Below, piece by piece: positions 22,924-28,836 of a DNA stretch of 30,843 nt; position 1 is the first letter of the stretch, and each line of letters starts with the position of its first letter. The stretch spans positions 1 to 30,843 of the IMG/VR virus record IMGVR_UViG_3300037585_001447. One strand, written 5' to 3'. The DNA is from a virus. A program made the translations under genes and the position numbers. The notes beneath the pieces are model-generated. The model did no database searches and was not told the origin of the DNA. It worked only from the letters and a program-made list of their open reading frames with translations.

Positions 22924-23927
22924 ATAATATATTACAAAATGCAATAAACAATGCAGTAGAGTCCGAGGAAAAAGTACAGACTGTACTTTCTACACCAATA
23001 ACACCACCGAGTGGGCAAGGTGTACCTCACGACACATCACCTGCGATACCGACACCTCTGAAAGTCAAGGGGTTAGATGAGAAAGCAGTACTGATTAGTG
23101 TCAAGCGTTACATGTACTCACCATACAAGCTAGACCAAGAGGAAAGCAAACAGTATGGTGCAGGGAATGTTAACAAACATCTGTTCGAGGGTAGGAATAA
23201 CCTCGTTAAGTCTACAATCAGTAAGTTCACAGAAGTGTATACATATGTGAAAGACAATACTGTGCCGTGGACTACTGGCGTTGACATGCTTAACATAAAC
23301 CACTACATGGAGTTCAATGCAGGTTTGCGTCAGCGTGTAGATGATGCCCACCGAGCAGTCGACACGCTCTGCTTGTCTTGGGAAGATGAAGTCAAAGATG
23401 ACCTCGACAGGTTAAGTCAGATAGCCATTGCCAAAGGGAAACCAAACCTTGCGAACGCGAGCGACTATCCCGATGTCGATGAACTCAGAGCGAAGTTCGG
23501 CATTGAGATACGATACATGCCAGTACCAACGACAGGCGACTTTCGTGTAGACATATCCGATGACGACAAAGCGTCATTGCAACAACAACTTGATGATGCG
23601 GGTGTCAACGCGAACAAGCATGTGATTAAGTCTATGCTAGAGCCAATGGAACGAGCGATTGCTAAGCTGTCAGTACCAATCGGCAACGACGGTTCTGTGT
23701 TTCGCGACACTCTCGTTGACAATCTTGTCGAAGTTACCGAGCGTATGAACAAAATCAATCTAAGCGACGATGCAGTCATTCAAGATAGTATCAACGGCTT
23801 ACGCGATTTGATTAGTACATATGCTAGTGAGCAAGGTAAAGACTTACTGCGTAGCAATCAGACATCTCGTGAGAAAGCAGTTACTGACATAGACTCCCTG
23901 TGCAAGCAGATGTCGGGGTTGGTGTAG
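22920..23927 (+). CDS. Unknown AAA/VWA module partner, DUF3150-like
   Basis: This 335-residue protein lies between the MoxR ATPase and the VWA protein. The first 55 residues are polar and low in structure (Pro-rich TPITPPSGQGVPHDTSPAI), followed by SVKRYMYSPYKLDQEESKQY and long helices (about 100-160, 220-320). Proteins of the DUF3150 type are known next to AAA and VWA genes in plasmids and phages; this has a similar size, helical plan and place, but I cannot confirm the family. It may bridge ATPase and client. Element copy 5, a perfect 19-base palindrome, lies in its 18th to 24th codons. Confidence 0.6.
   Translation: MNNILQNAINNAVESEEKVQTVLSTPITPPSGQGVPHDTSPAIPTPLKVKGLDEKAVLISVKRYMYSPYKLDQEESKQYGAGNVNKHLFEGRNNLVKSTISKFTEVYTYVKDNTVPWTTGVDMLNINHYMEFNAGLRQRVDDAHRAVDTLCLSWEDEVKDDLDRLSQIAIAKGKPNLANASDYPDVDELRAKFGIEIRYMPVPTTGDFRVDISDDDKASLQQQLDDAGVNANKHVIKSMLEPMERAIAKLSVPIGNDGSVFRDTLVDNLVEVTERMNKINLSDDAVIQDSINGLRDLISTYASEQGKDLLRSNQTSREKAVTDIDSLCKQMSGLV
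22973..22987 (+). repeat. Dispersed palindromic element, copy 5 (perfect)
   Basis: AGTACAG-A-CTGTACT; with flanks the perfect palindrome spans 22971-22989. It is preceded by GAGGAAA (A-tract on plus) and lies inside a gene, read as E-K-V-Q-T-V-L-S. Copies 6 and 7 are read in the same frame. Confidence 0.8.
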
Positions 23928-23928
23928 C

Positions 23929-24384
23929 ATGGGATATCGTAGCGACACAAGTATCCTTATCTATGGCGACGACAAAGATGTTGTTGCCTTTAAGGCAGGC
24001 GAGCGATTGAAAGGGTATCCAAAAGGTATGTTATACAACCCACTTGACAAACCCGAAGATGGACATCTGTGTGATGAGCATTTTGTTTGGCATACAGATG
24101 ATGGCGACACCATGCTTGAGTACAACTTCTTTGGTGTTAAGTGGTATGAAACATACCCCGAGATAGCCTACTGGGAAGAACTCAAGAGTGTGTGGGATGA
24201 CGCTTATGGGAAAACCTCGCTACAACTGGAGTTCGTACGACTAGGTGAGCAGGCTGATGATATCGTTACTGAGTACTTCGGTAGCGATTGTCAGTACTAC
24301 CTCAATGTCGAGCGAACAATTTATAAATCAATGGGAATAAAGGAGGAAGTACAAAATGAGTACCTCAAACAATACAACAGTTAA
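23929..24384 (+). CDS. Conserved phage protein starting MGYRSD
   Basis: This 151-residue protein begins MGYRSDTSILIYGDDKDVVA, an N-terminus shared by a group of small phage proteins of unknown function (MGYRSDV-type). It is acidic and rich in Trp and Tyr (HFVWHTDDGDTMLEYNFFGV; WYETYPEIAYWEELKSVWDD), suggesting a compact alpha/beta fold. No catalytic motif is evident. It starts one base after the previous stop, and its end overlaps the VWA gene by 29 bases, so it belongs to the module at least in expression. Confidence 0.7.
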   Translation: MGYRSDTSILIYGDDKDVVAFKAGERLKGYPKGMLYNPLDKPEDGHLCDEHFVWHTDDGDTMLEYNFFGVKWYETYPEIAYWEELKSVWDDAYGKTSLQLEFVRLGEQADDIVTEYFGSDCQYYLNVERTIYKSMGIKEEVQNEYLKQYNS

Positions 24385-25519
24385 CCTCGACGAGGTTCAA
24401 CGCAAAGTCAGTAAAGCGAAAGCCTTGCTGATACTAGACCATCCGTTCTTCGGTACTGCCGTATCTCGGCGACCGATACAGTATGGTGATGAAGTGCCAA
24501 CGGCAGGAATGTCAGCGACAGGTCAGATAATGCTTAACCCCGAGTGGGTAGAGCCTTTGACTGTCAAAGAGATAATGTTCCTGTTGGCTCACGAGGCTAT
24601 GCACTACATGTTATCTCATGCGTTGCGACGACAACACCGCGACCATAGAGCATGGAATGTAGCTTGTGACAAAGTCATTAATGACACACTCATTGATGCC
24701 AAAGTCGGTACATTTATTGACGGCGGTGTCACACATAAAGATGCTAGGTTCGGTGCGTCCGAGCAGTTCTATGATGAGAACGACGATGACATGGGTGAGG
24801 GCGGTATCGGTGAAGATGTCGGCGACATAGTTGACGAAAATGGTCAGCCATTAGACGACGCAACTGTGCAACAGTTACAGGCTCAAGCTAAGATAGAGGC
24901 TATACAGTCTGCAAAACTAGCCAAGCAAAGTGGTAAGTTGCCCGAGTCTATCGAGCGAATAGTTGAAGAAATGGTTAATGTAGTAACTCCGTGGCACGAG
25001 AAACTGGAACGATACATGTCTGCCAAAGTCAGAGATGGCTACTCATGGAATAGACCTAATCGTCGTTTCGTCGGACAGGGTATGTACCTCCCAGGCTACG
25101 ACTACATACCACGCATGGGTGAAGTTGTTATTGCAGTAGACACCTCGGGCAGTCTTGACTCCAGAGAGTTAGCATTGTTTCAAGGGCATATCAATCGTAT
25201 CGTCGATACCTGTACACCAGAAAAGATAACTGTGTTGTACTGCGACTATGCCATAGGTGGTACTACTGAGTATACACCCGACGACTTACCGATAGTACTC
25301 AAACCAGTAGGTGGTGGCGGTACTTCGTTCAAGCCTGTGTTCAAGTGGCTCGACTCCTATGACGGCGAGGTAGAGTGTCTTATCTACTTTACCGACGGCT
25401 GGGGCGACCAAGACGAGCTAGACCAGTTATCCATCACAGGCAAGGTAGATACTGTGTGGCTAACTACTGATAAAGAGGACTTCCCGTTTGGCGAAGTCAT
25501 AACATTTAACGAGGAGTAA
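24356..25519 (+). CDS. Metallopeptidase-like/VWA protein (DUF2201-type)
   Basis: This 387-residue protein has two domains. Residues about 15-125 form a metallopeptidase-like domain with FLLAHEAMHYMLSHALRR (HExxH at H79-H83) and RAWNVACDKVINDTLID (D105 a possible third ligand). Residues about 255-385 form a VWA domain with a metal-ion site D262-T-S264-G-S266, GGGGTSF (T323) and YFTDGWGD (D347). An acidic, flexible linker joins them. The layout matches DUF2201 proteins that work with MoxR-type ATPases. Whether the HExxH domain cuts peptides is unknown. GGAGG precedes the ATG. Confidence 0.85.
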   Translation: MSTSNNTTVNLDEVQRKVSKAKALLILDHPFFGTAVSRRPIQYGDEVPTAGMSATGQIMLNPEWVEPLTVKEIMFLLAHEAMHYMLSHALRRQHRDHRAWNVACDKVINDTLIDAKVGTFIDGGVTHKDARFGASEQFYDENDDDMGEGGIGEDVGDIVDENGQPLDDATVQQLQAQAKIEAIQSAKLAKQSGKLPESIERIVEEMVNVVTPWHEKLERYMSAKVRDGYSWNRPNRRFVGQGMYLPGYDYIPRMGEVVIAVDTSGSLDSRELALFQGHINRIVDTCTPEKITVLYCDYAIGGTTEYTPDDLPIVLKPVGGGGTSFKPVFKWLDSYDGEVECLIYFTDGWGDQDELDQLSITGKVDTVWLTTDKEDFPFGEVITFNEE

Positions 25520-25522
25520 ATT

Positions 25523-25762
25523 ATGTCAAAAGTAAAAGACGAAGAAATTGCAAGACTAAAGGAAGTCATTGCAGGGTTAACTGCTGAGCGGATACTACCA
25601 CCCGAACCCGAGGAGGAGTATGTGCAAGAGTACACTTGCGATGACTGTGCTTGGCCAGACGGACAACTACGCAGTGATGTAAGTTGTGAGTGTGGTATGA
25701 ATGATGATGAAGAAACACCCAAAGGTTTTTACCATTGGGCAGATGAGGAGGAGTACAAGTGA
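25523..25762 (+). CDS. Small acidic cysteine-containing protein
   Basis: This 79-residue protein begins MSKVKDEEIARLKEVIAGLT, a short coiled coil, and then has TCDDCAWPDG and SCECGMNDDEE, four cysteines that could bind one zinc. It is very acidic overall. The function is unknown. It lies three bases after the VWA stop, and its TGA overlaps the next gene's GTG start. Its place suggests it is co-made with the VWA protein. Confidence 0.65.
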   Translation: MSKVKDEEIARLKEVIAGLTAERILPPEPEEEYVQEYTCDDCAWPDGQLRSDVSCECGMNDDEETPKGFYHWADEEEYK

Positions 25763-26490
25763 AAGAACTAAAATTTGATAATGATAACAAGAGGTGGGAT
25801 AGGTACGGTGCTTTCCACCACACAGATGGTGGGCTTGTACACTTTGATACGGGCGAGGTCATGGTTAGAGCGAACATGGAATCGTACTATCGTACTGTGT
25901 ACTCCGAATTCGGAATACAGTTAGTGTCTACGACTGAGAAAGAATGTCCTAAATTGTACTTCGACAGGGAATGTACTGAACTTGTGACTAAGGCATGGCT
26001 CACACAAGATGGTCAACAAGAGTTGGCTATCGACCTCGAGCAGAACTGTGCCGTAGCGTTTAGATATCACAACTGGTATCGGGGCAAACGCGAGGCTCTA
26101 CCTGCTCTAGGCTCTCATGTAGAGCAAGCAAGTGCGTACTGGTCGGGTGCTAATCGTATGCCTGTGCCACTAGCTAAGATACAAGTACAAGCACCTAACC
26201 CCGATTACAGGAAAAAAGTTCAGCCTGTACTAAATGATGAAGTGCAACCTGTTGTTACTGCAATGTGGCGACTGTCTGATGCAAGCAAAGGTTATCAGTA
26301 CAGTACCAGTAAGTTTAGAGCCAAAGAAACATGGCTCGACTCATCGGGGCAGGAAATTATCGACGACATAATGACAGGTCTAAGTGACTACAACAAAACT
26401 GAGGCTATGCGTTCGATAGCACAACACGGGTTTCGTCTACCCCGAGCAACGACTGAAGTAGACTTTCTATATATAAAAGGAGGTGCGTAG
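25759..26490 (+). CDS. Unknown protein, 243 residues
   Basis: This 243-residue protein starts at a GTG (25759) overlapping the previous stop, with GAGGAG upstream. It begins MKELKFDNDNKRWDRYGAFH. It has a beta-rich first half with FDTGEVMVRANMESYYRTVY and ACNW-like patches (FRYHNWYRGKREALPALGSH), then a helical end. No known family or catalytic motif was recognised. Element copy 6 lies around codons 153-158. A weaker second copy follows 24 bases on (26241-26255), giving the protein repeat KVQPVL / EVQPVV. Confidence 0.65.
   Translation: MKELKFDNDNKRWDRYGAFHHTDGGLVHFDTGEVMVRANMESYYRTVYSEFGIQLVSTTEKECPKLYFDRECTELVTKAWLTQDGQQELAIDLEQNCAVAFRYHNWYRGKREALPALGSHVEQASAYWSGANRMPVPLAKIQVQAPNPDYRKKVQPVLNDEVQPVVTAMWRLSDASKGYQYSTSKFRAKETWLDSSGQEIIDDIMTGLSDYNKTEAMRSIAQHGFRLPRATTEVDFLYIKGGA
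26217..26231 (+). repeat. Dispersed palindromic element, copy 6
   Basis: AGTTCAG-C-CTGTACT preceded by an A-run on the plus strand, inside a gene and read K-K-V-Q-P-V-L-N. A degenerate neighbour, AGTGCAA-C-CTGTTGT, starts exactly 24 bases downstream at 26241. Confidence 0.7.
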
Positions 26491-27089
26491 TGCATCAGAA
26501 TAATTTTAGTGAAATAGTAGGTATGGCTCACAACAAAGCCACAAAGCAAGTACGAGTTGAAATGGACTTCGACACAAGTAAGTGGTCGGGGCGTATGAAG
26601 AACATCGTATGTAGAGCAATCGACACAGGTGTCGCAGACTGTGGTTGGGAAACAGGTTGGTGGATTAAACACTTCCTAGCACACCACGGGTTAGGTACTG
26701 AAAGGTTGTGGGGTTGGCAGTCTGACCTACCTCTAAATGTAATCAAAGAGGACATGGTTGAAGAGGCAGTTGCGTATGTAGCCGCGATGATTAAAGTCAA
26801 AGACTATAAACTATTAGACTACAACGAGCGAAACTGGATAGAAAGACTAACTGAGAAAGGAGTTAGTAGTTTGACTAAACAAGAGTTAGATGCCATGAAC
26901 TGGCAACAGAGAAACAATCAAGGTGTGATAGACATACCTGTGCCTAACTTTAGCAAGGCTGATAGACAGGTGTTTATCAAGAAATACCTAAAGCCAATGG
27001 ACGAGCAACAGAAGATAAAACGAGCCGAACTAATAAATTCTATAAGAAGTGGTTCATTGTTATCTATTTCGTATATAATTAATGATTAA
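26490..27089 (+). CDS. Unknown protein, 199 residues
   Basis: This 199-residue protein starts at GTG 26490, one base into the previous stop, with GGAGGTG upstream. It begins MHQNNFSEIVGMAHNKATKQ. The middle is Trp-rich (CGWETGWWIKHFLAHHGLGT; RLWGWQSDLPLN), and the C-terminal half is helical and charged. No family was recognised and there is no signal peptide or membrane segment. It lies in the early operon between the VWA module and the DNA polymerase. Confidence 0.65.
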   Translation: MHQNNFSEIVGMAHNKATKQVRVEMDFDTSKWSGRMKNIVCRAIDTGVADCGWETGWWIKHFLAHHGLGTERLWGWQSDLPLNVIKEDMVEEAVAYVAAMIKVKDYKLLDYNERNWIERLTEKGVSSLTKQELDAMNWQQRNNQGVIDIPVPNFSKADRQVFIKKYLKPMDEQQKIKRAELINSIRSGSLLSISYIIND

Positions 27090-27100
27090 GGAGAGCAAAT

Positions 27101-27769
27101 ATGTATGTAAGAAAAACACAAACCCTCATCACAGATATTGAGCATGAGGTCTATAAGATGCAACAGAGTGCTATTTCTAAACTCACTAGTGAGAACAATG
27201 TAGAGATAGGCACACCACTCCATGCAGAAATTAAAACTGCCATAGAAAATACTCTGTGGCAATTAGCACCCGACCTCAAAGATAAGATGCCTAAAGAATG
27301 GTTGTCCGATGAAACGCATGTAATGGTTGATTTTCCATCAGACGAACATAGAACTGTACGCTACAACTTTGGGTCGCAAACTGGTGACGAACTCAAGATA
27401 CCACCACACTTTAGGCGTTGGGATGATATCCACATATCACAAAAGTACTGGACACCCTTAATACAAGAGTGGTTAAGCAGTCAACACAATGCAGAAGTTG
27501 AGCGACAGAAGATTGTTGATAGTTACCATACTATCAGTTCGCAATTGACTTCGTTCATGGCAAAGCATGCGTCACTTAACACGGCACTCAAAGAGATGCC
27601 CGAGTTAGAACTTTATGTACCTAATAGTTACATTGAGAAAGTGAACAAAAAAGAAGAACGCGTCAAAGCGACACCATCCGTACCAACTACACACGACGAC
27701 ACAGAAGTTGATGTTGAAGCGTTGACGAGGGCGGCGATTGCTCATCGAGTAAGTACGGCGAGCGAATAA
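27101..27769 (+). CDS. Unknown helical protein, 222 residues
   Basis: This 222-residue protein begins MYVRKTQTLITDIEHEVYKM. Its first 140 residues alternate helix and short strands (ENTLWQLAPDLKDKMPKEWL; PPHFRRWDDIHISQKYWTPL), followed by a helical region and a charged tail. No motif was recognised. A clear AAGGAGAG site lies before the ATG. The next gene starts one base after its stop. Confidence 0.65.
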   Translation: MYVRKTQTLITDIEHEVYKMQQSAISKLTSENNVEIGTPLHAEIKTAIENTLWQLAPDLKDKMPKEWLSDETHVMVDFPSDEHRTVRYNFGSQTGDELKIPPHFRRWDDIHISQKYWTPLIQEWLSSQHNAEVERQKIVDSYHTISSQLTSFMAKHASLNTALKEMPELELYVPNSYIEKVNKKEERVKATPSVPTTHDDTEVDVEALTRAAIAHRVSTASE

Positions 27770-27770
27770 T

Positions 27771-27971
27771 ATGTCTATGCACGGGCGAGAATGGAAGTGC
27801 CTAGATGAGGTTGAGATGGTAGATTGTGCAATGGAAGTTAAGAAGTTGTACAATCTATACCTCGACGCTGACTTTGAAGATGATGTAACACTAGCCTTAT
27901 ACTATAAGTCTAAGATGCAACATTTTCAAAAGTTAGTGGACGACGGCGTAGAGTTTCAGCCTAATTTTTAA
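27771..27971 (+). CDS. Small acidic protein, 66 residues
   Basis: This 66-residue protein begins MSMHGREWKCLDEVEMVDCA and is mostly helical (MEVKKLYNLYLDADFEDDVT, then LALYYKSKMQHFQKLVDDGV). It has two cysteines and no membrane segment. The function is unknown. It sits between an unknown gene and the winged-helix gene in the operon. Confidence 0.6.
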   Translation: MSMHGREWKCLDEVEMVDCAMEVKKLYNLYLDADFEDDVTLALYYKSKMQHFQKLVDDGVEFQPNF

Positions 27972-27984
27972 CTAAGGAGCGATT

Positions 27985-28284
27985 ATGACTATTGATGAAC
28001 TTAAAAAAGGTTGGGCAAAGGTTACTATCCTACGAGATTTAAAGGATAGGACTGAGGAAGTTAGCCAAACCGAACTGAGTGAAACTGAATTTGATGTGTT
28101 ATGTTTTATTGCACATCAGAGCGGTACTGCTACTATAACTGCAATGGTGACGCACCCTTACTTCAAGGGTGTTTCATTGTCTACTATAAAGAGGGCGGTA
28201 CTTTTATTAACCAAAGAAACACTTATACAGGCAACAGAAGGTAGCGATAGGCGAGAAAGATACCTTTCTGTGGTGGAGGTGTAA
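27985..28284 (+). CDS. Candidate winged-helix DNA-binding protein
   Basis: This 99-residue protein resembles MarR-type winged-helix regulators. After a short N-terminal helix, residues 31-50 (LSETEFDVLCFIAHQSGTAT) and 51-80 (helix-turn-helix with GVSLSTIKRAVLLLTKETLI) are followed by a beta-wing (SDRRERYLSVVEV, DRR-x-R typical of the wing). The wing and recognition helix positions fit. It is the only DNA-binding regulator candidate in the window, so it might bind the dispersed palindromes, but nothing shows this. AAGGAG precedes the ATG. Confidence 0.65.
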   Translation: MTIDELKKGWAKVTILRDLKDRTEEVSQTELSETEFDVLCFIAHQSGTATITAMVTHPYFKGVSLSTIKRAVLLLTKETLIQATEGSDRRERYLSVVEV

Positions 28285-28285
28285 C

Positions 28286-28528
28286 ATGCACAAGAAACTT
28301 TACTATCTACTAATGACGGCAGGTTCTTTCGCTATGACAATTATGCTAGGCATATGCGTTGTGTGGGTACTTGCAATCGCAGGGTGTTCGACGAACTACG
28401 AGGACAACCCGTTACTGATACCACCCAACACACTACTTAACAGTACACCCGACAAGGGTATTTGTTGTATGGCTGATGAGGACTTTCCATCGGGTTGCGA
28501 TGGTTTTTTAACAATTTGTGAGGAGTAA
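28286..28528 (+). CDS. Possible lipoprotein of the replication operon
   Basis: This 80-residue protein has a long hydrophobic N-terminal segment (residues 5-32) ending in a lipobox-like I31-A32-G33-C34. A 46-residue polar, acidic domain with four cysteines follows (ICCMA, SGCDG, TICEE). If processed, C34 would be lipid-modified at the membrane; otherwise the segment is a plain anchor. Phage lipoproteins can be spanins or superinfection-exclusion proteins, but this one sits in an early operon, unlike a spanin. GGAGG precedes the ATG. Confidence 0.6.
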   Translation: MHKKLYYLLMTAGSFAMTIMLGICVVWVLAIAGCSTNYEDNPLLIPPNTLLNSTPDKGICCMADEDFPSGCDGFLTICEE

Positions 28529-28530
28529 GT

Positions 28531-28836
28531 ATGTCAAAAAAAGAGACACTAGCCGATAAGGCTAAGAAAGCAGGACTACCCGTACAGGTAGTTTATAACC
28601 GCAAGCACGCAGGTTGGTCAGAGAAGAAGGCACTATCTGTACCTTTGCGAGGTTACAAGAAAAAAGAGATATCCTATAAGGTAGAGCCTAAGAAGGTGCA
28701 AACCTCGGCAGCGAAGCCTAAAAAACCTACTGTGCCTTTACCTGTGGAAAAATATGAAGCACCTAAGAGTAATACATTTATATATCTATCAGTTGTATTA
28801 GTCATTTTAGTAATCTTTGCAATTATGTCCACATGA
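28531..28836 (+). CDS. Basic protein with C-terminal membrane anchor
   Basis: This 101-residue protein has a Lys-rich hydrophilic part (MSKKETLADKAKKAGLPVQV, then a Lys- and Pro-rich stretch to about residue 75) and one C-terminal hydrophobic segment (about 82-99, FIYLSVVLVILVIFAIM). This makes it a tail-anchored membrane protein with a basic cytoplasmic domain. Such a protein could bring DNA or the replication machinery to the membrane, an inference only. It overlaps the polymerase gene by four bases (ATGA). Confidence 0.65.
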   Translation: MSKKETLADKAKKAGLPVQVVYNRKHAGWSEKKALSVPLRGYKKKEISYKVEPKKVQTSAAKPKKPTVPLPVEKYEAPKSNTFIYLSVVLVILVIFAIMST

